NCBI RefSeq assembly: GCF_021155765.1
Contig: NC_060118.1
Span: forward strand, 10,227,646 to 10,291,645
From: Diprion similis
Taxonomy: Eukaryota; Arthropoda; Insecta; Hymenoptera; Diprionidae
Direction of reading: 5' to 3'
Length of the DNA: 64,000 nucleotides
Positions 24,229 through 37,158 of the stretch are shown here, piece by piece. A model generated the notes under the pieces. That model was not told the origin of the DNA. It ran no database searches and worked only from the letters and a program-made list of their open reading frames with translations. Numbering within the stretch: position 1 is the first letter of the stretch; each line of letters begins with the position of its first letter. The translations under genes were made by a program, and so were the position numbers.

Positions 24229-27200
24229 ACGATGTATTCCAGTTCGATGAAATTATTACAAAAAATTTTTTTTCCACTTTTTGGATAGCAATTTTATTAC
24301 TCTTGCAGTGATTAACTTGGGCTTCAAAATTTTCGCGCGATTTGGCAAAATTTCTAAACCCGTTTCAAACGATTTCTTTCGAATTCGGGATCCGATTTCG
24401 GCGTATTTTCGTTTCAAGCTTTCCACGGATCGGTACAAAGGCGATATTATCGCACGCATTAGGGAATCAGCCAGCAGTTCTTCGACTAGTTTCACATCAG
24501 CATCACAATCTCTGAAGCTTATACACAATCGCACTATATAGCTATATTGTCGCAGTGTTAATTTTAATTTGTTCGACGAGATACGTGAGCTTCTGAACAA
24601 CGAGAACTGAGTGTGTAAAAATAAAATAGATACAATGAATGCATCTGTCTTGACTTGGCTTATAAAATTTCGTTCGATTACAAAAATTAACTAAAATAAT
24701 ACAGAAAAGATATAAATAAATAAATAAAACGTTGATGAAATAACTTCAGATTCGAGTAACACAATAATTTTTTCAGTCGAATAAATTCGAATTAATTTAA
24801 GCAATTGAATTTGATTTTTTTATTTAAAATTTGTTTTTTTAATTAAGATAAATTTATTTAATTCAATCTCATTCATTTTAATTCATGAAATTCAGTATTT
24901 TTTTTTTTTTTTCAGATAACTCTCAATAATTTACTCTAATTTACTTTAACTGAGGTGAAGGAAATAAAATTGGTTTTTTTTTTTCATTTCGATTTTCTTC
25001 CGCAGGTGATTCTGACCCTTGCTTTGGGGGTGCTTTTGGCGTTTTGCGAGCCGCCGATAAGCAACCAATATGGTGTGCCGGGAAATTTTGGCGGCCAAAG
25101 CAGCCATGGGGTTGGTGGTGGTCATGGGGGTGCGGGAACCGTGACGAACAGCTATGGGGCTCCGGTAAATGGAGGAGGACACGACGCCCACCAGGATTAC
25201 ATCGACAGTCAGGTGAAATATGGGAAATTCTACCGACGAAAATACGTTTTGAAGTGAGAAAAATTGGCGAAGAGTTTGCGATACGAAAATTGAAACTGTT
25301 TTGCGAAATCTTTGAACGAGTTTTGGGTCGTTGGTGGAAAAGTTTTCAGTTTCGGTGTATAAGAATAGCATCATTGGAAAAATTGCATCTATGGAATCTT
25401 AATTGTTTCGACTGGCAATTTTGTAGTCTTGCATTTCTGATATGAAAATTTTTGATTCTTCTCGAATTTCTAGTACCTAATTAGATTGAACATGTTTCCA
25501 ACTATATCACGTTTTGAATCTTCACTTTTCTTTTTTTAATTCAATTAGTTGAATTTTTCGGGGTTTTGTTTGAACACTTTGTTTTTTGGATTCTCCGGTA
25601 TTGAACGATATGATTTTTTTTCTTTTTTTCTTTTAAGGGATAGCTGAAAAGAAATAATTGCAATTTGTCATTTCTCATCGTCATTGAATTAATTTTTGAA
25701 GAAAAATTGATACTTTCTTTTTAATTAGAATAAAATTATTATGTTCACAAGCTATAAAAATCTTTTGAAAAAATACACAATCAAAAGATGCCGGGTTGAC
25801 TATAAGCGAAAGCTCAGATACCGATGAAGCCTTGTTTTAAATCTGTTTAAAATATTGATTTCACTCTACGATGATTTATTTTGTGAAAAAATCTATACAG
25901 AATTTACAAAAGCACAAAAACATAGTTGGAAGATTTTCTTGGTAAAACTACCGTCCACTATTTAACCAGATCACTTCACGCCTTGCGAATATAATAATTT
26001 GATAACGATTCTCTGGTGATAAAATTGGTAAAAAGTGTCTTATCATTTTCTTAAGGGGACACGTCAGTGAAATTCTAAACCTTTTAAATTTGCTTAAAGC
26101 TAGTTCTCATAATAAAGTTCCATAAAACAATTGGTTTTCACTCGGTTCCAATCAGTTATTTTCCACATGTATCCACTTATTATTAAAAAAAAAAAAAACA
26201 TGAAAAAGTGTTGTTTTTCGAAAAGCTTCTTGCATAGCAATTCCTATAATAAAAATTTGGGACATTCCACAGCCATTGAACCTCTCTGGAGGTCCAATTA
26301 ATGTAAAAACACGGTTCGGATGAGGAATTCAGTGAACCGAGATTGCATACTTGGAGCAAAGTAGGAACTTCCGCAAAAAGTAGGGCGATAGGAATCGCTG
26401 GGGGTGGTTTGCTCGCATACGTCGCGTCGGGGGTGCATGCGAGTGCAGCAAACTCGTGGATTCTTGCATAATGCGAGCATTTAGATTCACCGTAGCGATT
26501 GCAGCGACCCGCCGACTCGTGTATATAGACGATAAATGTTTGTCGCGCGTCTAATGCTCTCGGCATGGTGTCCCGATGTTGTAAACCATGGCAACCTGCC
26601 GACCCGACCCAACGGCCACAGATAAACCATTTTATGGCCTCGCCGCCGGCTTCCACAATACTGCAGACCTCTTATATGTGTCTCTAAATTGCGAAAAGTA
26701 AGTCCCTCTCTTTCTTCTTCCTCTCCGTCTGTACGTGGAAGAGAATCAGGACCATCGCGTCGTTATTGCGTCGAAGAGATTTAAGTCGGAATCGTGTTCA
26801 CGCGGTTAATGTTCAGGTCAAGTGTCACCTTATCTAATCCAGTTTTGCTCGTCACAGATTTTTACTCACGCTTTGTTCTCTGCATTTTTTAAATTTTCTT
26901 CTCTCTCACGTACGTTAATCATTTTTTTTTTTTTTTTTTTTTTTCTTCTGAACGAAAAAAAGTTGATATTTTGACAGAAAACAAAAATTCTCGCGATGTG
27001 AATTCTTTTTTTTTTTTTTTTTCTTTTTGGAAACTAAATTTCGAGTAAATTCTTTGGAGTGAGGAGAAAAAAATTCTCATCATCGTCTAAAGGATCTTTG
27101 ATACGTGTGTAATCTCTAAATTCCGTATAAAAAAAAAAGAAACTGCTTTGAGGTATTCAGGATGAAAAGATGTTATATTAAATGAGATATTACTTTGGTG

Positions 27201-28489
27201 GAAATAATAGAGAAAAACTTTTCATCTCTATCAATTTAAAGATCTAAAGTAAAGCAGGCATGAAAAGGGTTTCTTTTGTACTTTAATATCGTGACACAAT
27301 TTACCCTTGTATAAAAACTGGCAAGGGTATAAAAACCTGAGCGAGTAAAGGGGAAGAAAAACCAATAACTGCAACTTGGAGCGCAAAGCTGCATTACGGA
27401 AGCTGGAATGACGACGTTTTGCGCTGCAGCTCGAACCCTTTAAGCGGACGAGACGGGACGGGAGATGAAATAATTGAAAAACGGACAAAACTAACGAGAG
27501 ACAAATTAAAAACTGCAACTCTTTGTTCCACTGGGTTATTCAAAAGCCCGTAAAACGCTTGTGAAAAGGCCGAGTTCATACACGCGCGTTTAAGTCATAC
27601 ACGCATTTTCTTTCATCATTGGTATAAATAAACGCGAACGGCAACAGTTTAACAAAAGGTGGAGGACGAGGATTGAGAAATCCGACTTACTTACAGACCC
27701 AGCTATATATACATACATATATACATACATATAATGCTACACTATTACGAGATCCTCGAGTAGCTCTCCATATTCATAGTATCACTGTTACACAGTTCAA
27801 AGGCTCCATTCCGAGCTACATATTTTATACGTGCGAATATAAACTGACTAACCCATCCGCTCATTCCCCATTACATTCGGTACGAACGGCTGAAGGATTT
27901 ATGCCATGAATATAACAGCCAGACGTTTATTAATCAATTTATTATTATCTTCCAAGTGAGAAGGAGGTAAAACTGATTTATGATCCATTTTGTCAGTTCG
28001 ATAGTTTCAATCATTTTTTATTTTTTCTAATTACTCAATCTATCGTCGATTCGTTATCTGTAATATTCGATCTTAGAATGTGTTTTTTTTTTTTTTTCAG
28101 AAAGATTTGTAAGATAACAGCAAGTGTAAGAATGTTTCTTTTATTTTTCAACCTTGTTGAATCAAAAACGACAAGTAGAAATAAAGTGATTTCAGGGAAA
28201 TGAAGTTTATTAACTTCACGTTTAAAAGGTCCTGTTTTTTTACTTCTTTATTTCTTCTTTAAATCCTCAGCCAAAATCGTACGAGTTTGGTTACGCGGTG
28301 AAGGACGCAGCTTCCGGAAATGACTTCGGACGTCGGGAGACCAGCGACGGTGAAACGGTGCGGGGAGAATATCGAGTCCAACTTCCGGACGGGCGTACTC
28401 AGATCGTAACTTACACGGCTGATTGGAGGACGGGATTTCACGCTGATGTAAGGTACGAGGGTGTCGCCTCGTATCCCGATCAGTTCACC

Positions 28490-28521
<32 letters not shown>

Positions 28522-29140
28522 CGGATATAACGCCGGATACAACGATCTAAGCGTGAACAGTCTCGATACCGGATACAACGGAGCTGGTAATTACAACGGA
28601 AGTGATTAAAATTTCTTGGAAGAAGACGCTGAGCGTTCGTTTTAGTCTGAAATCGAAGCAGAGAGTCACTCTGGCGGATTCTATGACGCTTGAAGCAAAT
28701 CTGCTGATACAAAGTTCCTTGGCTTGTTTATATTTTTACGTATTTATTTCATTGTCAGGTTAAAATTATATTATAGTTTTTCTTTTTTCTCAAATTATTT
28801 GAAATCTCTGAAATTACTGGAACTTCTTACCATTCGTTTTGTGAAATCGATTGAATAAATATTTAAATATTTATTCAAAGGATTAGTATTTTGGAAAAGT
28901 TCGTGAGATCTTAAGAATTCCGTGAAATCTTTGAAATTACAAGAGAGGCTTGAAATCTGATGAAATTTATTGAAATTCATTAAAATCTCTGAAATCGCAG
29001 AAAATTCTTAGTATCCATTCCATGAAATCGTTTGAAATCTTCCGAAATAGTAAAAAATCTTTCAATATCTTAGAAAATTAAATACTTAGGAGCTTCAAGT
29101 TTTCAATTTTTGGGATTTGAAATAGTTGAAAATACTTTTC

Positions 29141-29171
<31 letters not shown>

Positions 29172-29476
29172 TGTTTAAATATTGTCATTCGAATCGTGAG
29201 TTATCGAAAGGTATTTAAATTTCAGGAAACAACGGAGGATACAACAGCAACAACAATTATCACGGCAGCAACGGAAATTATAATACAGGCATCGGTGGCA
29301 GCAGTGTTAACAACAATTACGCGAGCGGTCAGAACAACAATTACAACGACAATAATTACGATGGAAACAGTTTGAACGGTGGTTACAACTACAACGCGGG
29401 ATATTCGAGCAACGCGAATAACAATTTCGGTTCAAAATCGCCGGTATCGTCGTACGGAACGCCAGCGTTTCACTGA
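21732..29476 (+). CDS. Gene 2: pro-resilin-like RR cuticular protein, 4 exons
   Basis: Proposed CDS: exons 21732-21752, 25006-25212, 28271-28586 and 29226-29476, giving 264 aa. Exon 1 encodes MERTVRQ with CAG|GTAATT. It joins VILTLALGVLLAFC in exon 2 to make a convincing signal peptide with a basic start and a Leu-rich core. Residues 24-76 are Gly-rich with a resilin-style NSYGAP at 55-60. Exon 3 opens with the RR domain (77 to about 140: YEFGYAVKD, SGNDFGRRETSDG, GEYRVQLPDGRTQIVTYTAD, FHADVRYEG). An 11-residue Asn run (150-160) follows, then a Gly/Asn/Tyr-rich tail through exon 4 ending SSYGTPAFH. The last junction is phase 1. RR plus disordered Gly/Tyr-rich segments is the plan of resilin, an elastic chitin-bound cuticle protein whose tyrosines can cross-link. 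Introns are 3.25, 3.06 and 0.64 kb. Exon 1 is the least certain part; exons 2-4 are strong. Confidence 0.85.
22545..23240. repeat. roughly 186-bp poly-C tandem repeat with an inverted copy, in intron 1 of gene 2
   Basis: Direct units are marked by C runs starting near 22813, 22999 and 23188 (C14 or longer). Each is followed by AAACTGC, TCYAACAAGAAATC, a GAAATTTGCATTTGAAACTT stretch and GGCGCTTTCGAAACG. Units 2 and 3 are almost identical. At 22570-22660 the same sequence occurs in reverse complement (CGAAAGCGCCGAATTCC, GGCAAAGCTTGAAGTAAAGA), so the block is also a hairpin. Not coding. Confidence 0.75.
24256..24600 (-). other. unrecognised 114-codon minus-strand frame in intron 1 of gene 2
   Basis: An open frame without low complexity encodes a basic, Leu/Lys-rich peptide (for example DADVKLVEELLADSLM, then ESLKRKYAEI). 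I recognise no family. It starts with an internal Met, has no evident promoter and lies inside a gene on the other strand. It may be chance or a fragment of an old element. Confidence 0.2.
25213..28270 (+). other. intron 2 of gene 2
   Basis: A 3.06 kb intron, mostly AT-rich with T and A runs. A block at about 26380-26680 is distinctly richer in CpG and open on the minus strand for 157 codons (26183-26656). I recognise no protein there and take it for an accidental frame. The block would be a reasonable place to look for a regulatory element. No additional exon of gene 2 is needed. Confidence 0.4.
28271..28586 (+). other. RR domain exon of gene 2 with poly-Asn microsatellite
   Basis: The acceptor is ATCCTCAG. 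The RR domain is complete. At 28490-28522 an (AAC)11 repeat encodes 11 consecutive Asn, a likely length-variable site between the RR domain and the Gly/Tyr tail. The donor GCTG|GTAATT at 28586/28587 is weak. If it is not spliced, the frame stops after 7 more codons at 28607-28609. Confidence 0.8.
28787..29085. repeat. GAAATC-rich repeat in intron 3 of gene 2
   Basis: Phrases such as GAAATCTTTGAAATTACAAG, CTTGAAATCTGATGAAATTT, CATTCCATGAAATCGTTTGA and TCTCTGAAATC match the units of the tandem array at 32370-32945 in the same order. It is therefore a copy of that family. Confidence 0.65.
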
Positions 29477-29610
29477 CGGAAAATAATGACATTATAAAAC
29501 CGTTCAACAAATTCAGTGGATCAAAAAAAATATTTAACAAAAGACGTACCTGTATACCCCGTTCATTACTTTCTTGTAGGTGTAATTTTTTGTATCCATT
29601 TTTTTTTTTA

Positions 29611-29616
29611 AATAAA
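29611..29616 (+). terminator. poly(A) signal candidate of gene 2
   Basis: AATAAA 135 bp after the stop codon at 29476. It is the first such hexamer in the 3' flank. Confidence 0.4.
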
Positions 29617-30298
29617 AATTGTAAAAGAAACACACAAAGAGAAAAAGAAAAAAAAAAAAAAAAAAAAAAAAAAGCAACAACGAGAAGAAGAAACAATATG
29701 GCGGAGGATGAACGGCGTGAATTCACCTCAGTTTCAACTTTTCAACTTTCGTTAATTAATTACCCCGCAATTAAAAGCCTTAGATTTTCATACTCGTATG
29801 GCACGTAAGCAAGCGCAACGAGATATATAATACATTCCCACGCGATGATCTCGTAATCCTGATACGCAACACACGCGTGGGTATAACGCGGATTATTTAT
29901 AGTCTTCCACTGGTGAGTCTGTGCATTTTATTGTGCCATTTTTTCCCCTGATCTTTCATTTCACTATATGAATATATATGTATATATATATATATAGATC
30001 TGTATAAATATCTATCGTCGTGTAACATCGGGGAAAGTATGAAGAGACCGAAAGCGTTTATTGCTTTGTAGAAAATAATTAATTCCTCCGCACTGAAATA
30101 CATAATATATGCACACACACACACACAGACACACAGACACAGACTCCTGATTAATTATATGACTTAAATAATAATTAGCATCTTACCCCAGATTCTCTTT
30201 GTTTAAAACAAAGATACGATGCTTAACAAAACCTGCAAAAGTTTTATGAGAATTTAATTTTTCTCTTATTTACACTTGTGATTGTCGTCAATTCGTTT

Positions 30299-30332
<34 letters not shown>

Positions 30333-31500
30333 CCTGTATTTTTTATCGGACGTCGCTGTTATTCACGACTGTTATATAGTACCAAAAACGTGTGTGACTC
30401 GAAGAAGAATTGAAGAATTTGAAATATTTTTTTCCTTCGGATCCTCCGAAAAATTGTTTTTATACTTGTTGTTTTGAGATTTGCAAAACTATAAACCTTG
30501 CCTTAATTATCATTTTTATCAACGATATCAAACTACTCGATTAAGGTGAATAATATGACAGGTGACAGCTCGTTTTTAGACTTCAAATATTTCTCATGAT
30601 CTTATCGTAATTTTATTCACACGCACTGTTTATTTGTTCATTACTATTTGCAATTTTCGCGTTTTTTTTTTTTATCCCCAAATGTTTATAGAATCATATA
30701 ACGATCGCAGACAAAATCGTCAAATTGAGTGAATCGCACAGAGACTAAACTAGACAAGCTATTCGGTACAGTGAAACGAATTCACAACCGAGTTGGTCTG
30801 CAGAATGTTTACGCGGAACAAACTTCTGTTTGTAAATTGTTAGTGCACTCAAGCGACAGTTCTTGCCAGACCGAATCTGGGTACAAAATAAGTTCGGAAG
30901 CAGTTGGAACGGCTGCGAGCATCTTTCAGGCGAGGAAAACGAGGAAAAACAGATGAAAGGGAGGGGGGGGGGGGGGGGGGGAGGATATCCGGCTCGAAAA
31001 TTGCGCAGTCTAAGAAAAAAAAAAAAAAAAAAAACGGAAATACTGAATACACGTGAAACAAAAACGAAAAAAGACTCACCGATCGAAAAGCAGATCAACA
31101 ATTAAACCGATGCAAAAAAGTTATGCACTAAGAAAAAACTAAGTCACCAGAAAATTGGTAATAACTATTTTGTGTGATTTTTTCAGTCAATTAATTATAA
31201 TCATAAAACATGAGTAACAAATGTCAGGTTTTTTCGGTTATAGTTACAAAAGCGTTTTTCAATTTGTAAGCAGAAATGAAATTTTCTTGGTTATGGTTAA
31301 AAAAAAAAAAAAACATGGAAATACACGACTAGAAATTTCTCTCATGGAATATTCCTGCGCAAGGTGGAAATTGAAACTTATTGTAGTATCAAGATGAGTA
31401 GGTATTATACTGCACGAGTGCAGTTGAGGTGATGCAAGCGTTTTAGCTGCATCTCACGAAATGCCCTACCCATCTTTTCATCGTCACCTACCTACGTGAA

Positions 31501-31616
31501 GAGTGAGTGAGTGAGTGAGTGAGTGAGTGTATCAACGTGTTTCTGTGTGATACATCACAAATTCAATTAGAGATCATATCATTTTCCGCAACACACACAC
31601 ACACACACACACACAT
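31501..31616 (+). repeat. paired microsatellites (GAGT)7 and (CA)13
   Basis: A perfect GAGT tetranucleotide repeat at 31501-31528 and a CA dinucleotide repeat at about 31591-31616, 60 bp apart. Confidence 0.9.
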
Positions 31617-32369
31617 GCGGGTAACGTATTCGTATATATACTTTATAAATTCGAAGGTACGCGTAACTCTCCAGGCTGTAATTAAAGTGGAATAGCAGTT
31701 CTGACTCGCATGTAGGTTATATACATATATACCTACGTCGACTTACTGTTTGGCAATTTGTTAATTAATGGAGTATAAACCCTTGGGCTTCAGCCTCTTC
31801 TCCCCAATTGGCTTGATGCGGGTTAATTTCCGAATCCTGATACCTACGGGTTTCCCGGAATAAAAACCACCTTCCTCTTCTCATCTTTCGCCGTTATATC
31901 AAGGAAACTCGAGTATAGCCAAGAGCATGTGTCAGTTCCTGGATTTTGGTAATTTGGAAGCGATCTCAAGGCAGAATCTTTTCACTTTCGAAAAGTTTGG
32001 GTTATTGAAAAAAATGGAAAAAAGAAAAAAAAAAAAAAAAAAAAAAAAACCAAGGAATTTTATACGGACTTTGAGAATCGATCCGTGATTCGAGGAAACG
32101 ATTGCCGATGCGAATCAATTATTTGATCGATGCTGCGGACGCGGGGAAGAAGAATGCTGATGAGCTAGACAAAGGGAATAAAAAAATTTAAGAGAAAGTG
32201 AAAAGAGATTAACGCCGGCCGGCGGTCTATGACGTATAATGTGTATGCAAATTACGCAATGCGTTCTATGAGGCTACGTGTATCACATCTACGATACGTA
32301 ACAATCGGCCTATTTTATTGTTCAGTAATAAACGGTCAACAACCCTTGAAATCGACCGTGTATACCTCT

Positions 32370-32945
32370 CTTGAAATTCGATGAAATTTATTGAAATTCT
32401 TTAAAATCTCTGAAATCACAAGAAATTCCTGCTATCCATTCCATGAAATCGTTTGAAACCCTTCTGAAATCGTATAAAATCTTGTAATATTTTCTAAAAC
32501 TTGGTGAAATCCTGAGGATTCCCTGGAATCTTTGAAATTACAAGAGACTCTTGAAATACGATGAAATTTATTAAAATTCTATGAAATCACAAGAAATTCT
32601 TGTTATCCGTTCCATGAAATCGTTTGAAACCCTTCTGAAATCGTATAAAATCTTGTAATATTTTCTAAAACTTAGTGAAATCCTGAGGATTCCCTGGAAT
32701 CTTTAAAACTACAAGAGACTCTTGAAATCCGTTGATATTTATTGAAATTCTTGAAAATCTCTGAAATCACAAGAAATTCTTGCTATCCGTTCCATGAAAT
32801 CGTTAGAAACCATCTGACATCGTATAAAATATGTTGTAATATTAAAAAAAAAAAAATTTATAAGATGTTGCGAATTGCCTGAAATCCTTGAAATTACGAG
32901 AGACTCTTGAAATCCGACGAAATTTATCGAAACCCTATAAAACTT
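32370..32945 (+). repeat. roughly 180-bp GAAATC-rich tandem array, about 3.2 units
   Basis: Units begin CTTGAAATNCGATGAAATTT at about 32370, 32550, 32721 and 32906 (spacings 180, 171, 185). Each contains CACAAGAAATTC, CCATTCCATGAAATCGTT or CCGTTCCATGAAATCGTT, CGTATAAAATCTTGTAAT and GATTCCCTGGAATC. Units 1 and 2 are nearly identical while units 3 and 4 are degraded. A related copy lies in intron 3 of gene 2. Confidence 0.85.
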
Positions 32946-35900
32946 TATTTCGGGTGTGCCTTAGACAGAAATTGATAAGTGATTGAACTCTCGAGGGTAG
33001 ACAGATGATCGATTTTCGTGAGTAAAATAAAAAAAATTTCGATTGAAACATCGAACAAAGCCCAATTCCTGGAATAGCATCGATTCGCGGACTGCAGTGA
33101 TGTCAAAGCCAAAAACAGCAGATAGCCAAAAGCTGTTCCGCTTGAACTATTATCCTGGACTCTGCAGGTCCCATATGCGGTTGATGGAGTAATTCACATC
33201 GGGTTTCACTCAGTCAGTCTGAGTCTGCATCATCACTACAAACGCAATCGTCGTTAGTATGGTGCAGCACGATGACACGATGGAAATGCGGAATTCCGTG
33301 TTTGCCAAGAGATGTTTGACTGAAATAATCATGGTATGAATATCGCTTGATGAAATGATTTCATAATTTCCGAAATCACGTTGAAATCAGTAATATTAAA
33401 ACAAAATTGTGCATCAGTAATCAATGGTTGTAATGAGAAATCATTGATTACATTAGATTACAGAATTATGATTGTAATCTTGAGAAATCGTAAGAATTCA
33501 CCAAGTAAAATTAAAATTATTAGTCAACTAATCTCTGGTAATCGGTCTACAAAATGTTTGTAATCATGAAATGTCGTAATCATGGTGTGACATTTTGTGC
33601 CTGAGGTAGAAGACGATATCACCTCTCAGCGGCCGACAATCAAAGTACCTACAAAGTGAGAGCCGTTTTTAGTTTATTATGCTTTCGACTCGTTTGGTGT
33701 AACAGGATGTTGATGATGAGGATGATGGCTTAACCGAGTTGCCAAATTGCGGATTACGGAATTTCGGTACTGATTACAGGATGATCGAGTGAGTCGTTAC
33801 GGAACGATGGCGGTTAAATATCGAGGGGGAAAATTAATACCTCATACTCGGGCTGTTTCGTCCACGGATAATTTCAGCTACTACGGTTATTAGCCACTGG
33901 GATCGTCGGAACAAAATAATGAAAATCCCATCGCGAGCGACGGCTAATTTCACTCTACAAGTTGTTTAACGTCTCGGTCCGTTAAAAATCTCCCGTGAAG
34001 ATATGCCAACACCTCAACGACTCCGGCAGGCCGCTAATTGAGTAACTGCATGGATCCGTGCTCGAAGAGCTTTCATCCAAATTCCACCCGCAACGTATCT
34101 GCGCTTTATTAAAACTGAGTTTCTATAAAGCCGTGTAAAAATTAGCAAAACAGGTATGATCGCTCTAAATTAACGATGCACTTTGGCTCGTAATATCGTT
34201 CGGAAACGAAGTGAAGCAGATTTATGATCCTGAGCAAAGTCGTAAAGCGTCCATTCCAACGAAAGGAAAAGTAGGATGGACTCAACAGAAACGAACGGCG
34301 CACAGAGACGCTCGATGATTCTCAAAGGCATCTTCGGGCTAAGGCCGTCTCGGCTTAATGCGACTGATGCTGTGAGGTATGTCTCTGTATGTGTGTGTGT
34401 GTGTGTACCTCAAGTCAAGAGTAATTTGCGATGAGTACAGTAAAAGGGAAACAGATTGGCCGGATGACCTGACTAGCGCTTCGAGCGGTGCTCTTATATG
34501 CGGAATGCTCCAGTCCAACGTGGGCTGTGCAGTGCGATGTTGTTAGGAAATTACTGAGGGATCTTCGACGATCCGCGAGAAAAACTGACGCTTGGTAATT
34601 TTTTTTATATTTTTTTTTTTTTTTTTTTTTTGTAATTTTTTTCTTGGTTTTCTTCTTGCAGAATCATCGTATTTTATGGGTTTTATGTCAAGTCTTTTTC
34701 CGGCCTTTTCAGATGGCCATTCTTAAATCGTGATAAAAGTATGGAGGGTGTGTGGAAGGATTTTTGAGTCCGTGAAAAAAAAAATTTTCGAGTTATGTGC
34801 GTAGGTGAAGATTTTTTGGTGAATACTTTTTCAGATATTTCATCGTTTCTTAGCTGATTTCATTTTGTGAAAGATAATGATAGTCGGATCTTCAAATGTC
34901 TTCCATACAAAGCGAAATATCGAATGTCAACTAGCTTTCACGATTTAATCAGATCGGAGAAAATCGCGGAGCTCATTTTTTTGGGAAAAATCGAAAAAAC
35001 AAACCTTGCAAAGGTTTAATTTAATTGCATTCAATTTTGCGGAAATCTTACAGCTGATCAAATTTGACAAAGAGAGCGAGTCTGGTTGCGAAATATATGC
35101 AAATATGATTGGTCGGTGTTCGAAAAACATTTGTGTGGACAGAGTCGGATAAATTTAGAACGCGAATCATTAATATTACGCAGTTAGAATTTCGCAATTT
35201 TTAGGATCATTTGATTTGTCTTCAAGGTGAAACGCCACATGCGTTGAATTATTGACTGCATTTGAATTTCACTCTGAACGGCGAAAATAAAGATGGCAAG
35301 GTATTCTGACAAAAGAGTATAATGAAAAGGAATTCAAAATCACTTTTTATGGTGACACAACAAAAACATTGAATAAATCTTTGGTTTCCGCAGTATTAGA
35401 ATTATTCAAAAGTCACTTGTATGCATTTTGAAAGTTCACAGGCTTAAAAATGAAAACTTGATCGTGAATAAGCCTCATTTTAATTAATATCAAATCACTC
35501 AAATTTCAAAGATCCTTATACAATGAACGCAATTTGCATTTCACATATTTGCATATAAAAATACAGGCCATGCAGGTGAAATAAAGCAAAATGTCGAAAG
35601 AATAAAAATGTCGATAACACGAAAGAATAGTTTGCCAAATACAAGAATGTAAATTGTGTATAAAAATTCAAAAACACATTTAAAATTGGTAAAAACTACT
35701 GAACAATCGAAATCAGTGAATAGCCGAAGAGGTTGCAAATTGCTGCTGGGTGAATAAAATTCGCGGTGATCTTTTCGTACGCTTGCCACATAGTAGCTAA
35801 GATTTCGTGACGTAACGCGAACTTGGAGCGGAGGAAAAAGTGAGGAAACCCAAAAAAAATTTTTGATTGTATAAATTATCGATATTGGCGATTTTTTTTT

Positions 35901-37158
35901 TTTTTGACGCTCGCAGCGTTCGCGAATAATCTGCAAAAGTGTATCATCATTATCTTCGTACATTCCATTTTTCAATTATTATTCTAGAATTCTTTGGCGT
36001 ACTCTCCAGAAAGTATCACGTATGGCGAATTTTTTTTTTTTTTTTTTTTTTTATATGTATATTCTTTTCTTGAAGCTTCGTTAGTCGAAGGCACGTACAC
36101 GTGTAAGTCGTGAAGTGTAATCACCTGTTTAATCAATAATTTGCAGATATGAGGACACATGTGAGACCGATGTCGAAACATCTATAAATATCTCTAACGC
36201 TATGGCTTGTGCGAAATTACACTTCCTGGTTGAAAACAGGTGCGCAAAATGTGGCAGAAATGATCAGGAAAAAAAAATGTAACGCTTGCGCACAGTCCGA
36301 TGGCGTCGACTTGTTTCCGCAAATACGAAACTTGACTTGGAATGAAAATTCGATCGGTATATTGAATTTAGTACTTGATACTAGAATTTTCAATCGAATT
36401 TACCTTTCATGACGTCTGATTTCTTAAAATATTAAATCTTACAGATGTTTCGGTCATTTTCTAGACGCATCAGAATTTTTTTTACTAACGGGAGATGGAG
36501 AGTTTCCACCGATTTTTTCAGATCATTTATTAGCATGTACGTGCTCAAAATTTAAGACTTATGCAGTTACCCCGTCACGTGTAAATCACAATTTTTGATT
36601 GACTGACTCAATTTAGAAGTGTTATTGTGAATGTATGTATGAATTGATTTTTAAATTAATGAGGCTGCGAAAGTCCCGTTTGTGACGAAAGTTTGAAAAA
36701 ATTGTAGAAAAACTACAACTTCACGGAGATGGGATCATAAGAATACTCAGATCTGGTAGATTTGGATCGTAGTTACAGTTTAGGATCTCGTAAAACTATA
36801 ATTTGTCTCAATTTGGATTGTGTCGAAAATTCAATTAATATGAGAATTTTTTTCCGAAATTTCATCCTTCTATGAAATGACGTCTGCTGAGGTATTGACA
36901 TTAATTTCATCTAGTTTTTTGGGCATCTGAAATTATTTCTCATACCCTGCATCTAATCTCCGAGCTGATGTATATCGAAAGTGTGATCAAAATCTTTCAA
37001 CTTGCCATTCTAGCATAAAAGTTGCAAACTGCAAGTTCAAATCAAAGGATCTTTCTCTGCCGATTGAAGAAGATATTTCACGAGGATGCCGGTGGGATCC
37101 ATGCAATATTCACTCGATCTTTTCACGGTTATTTAAGAAAAAAAAAAATTTCTTGCAG

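Noticed and set aside
26183-26656. 157-codon minus-strand frame in intron 2 of gene 2
   Set aside because: Ends in a Phe run from a homopolymer, no recognisable motif, and no promoter or splice support.
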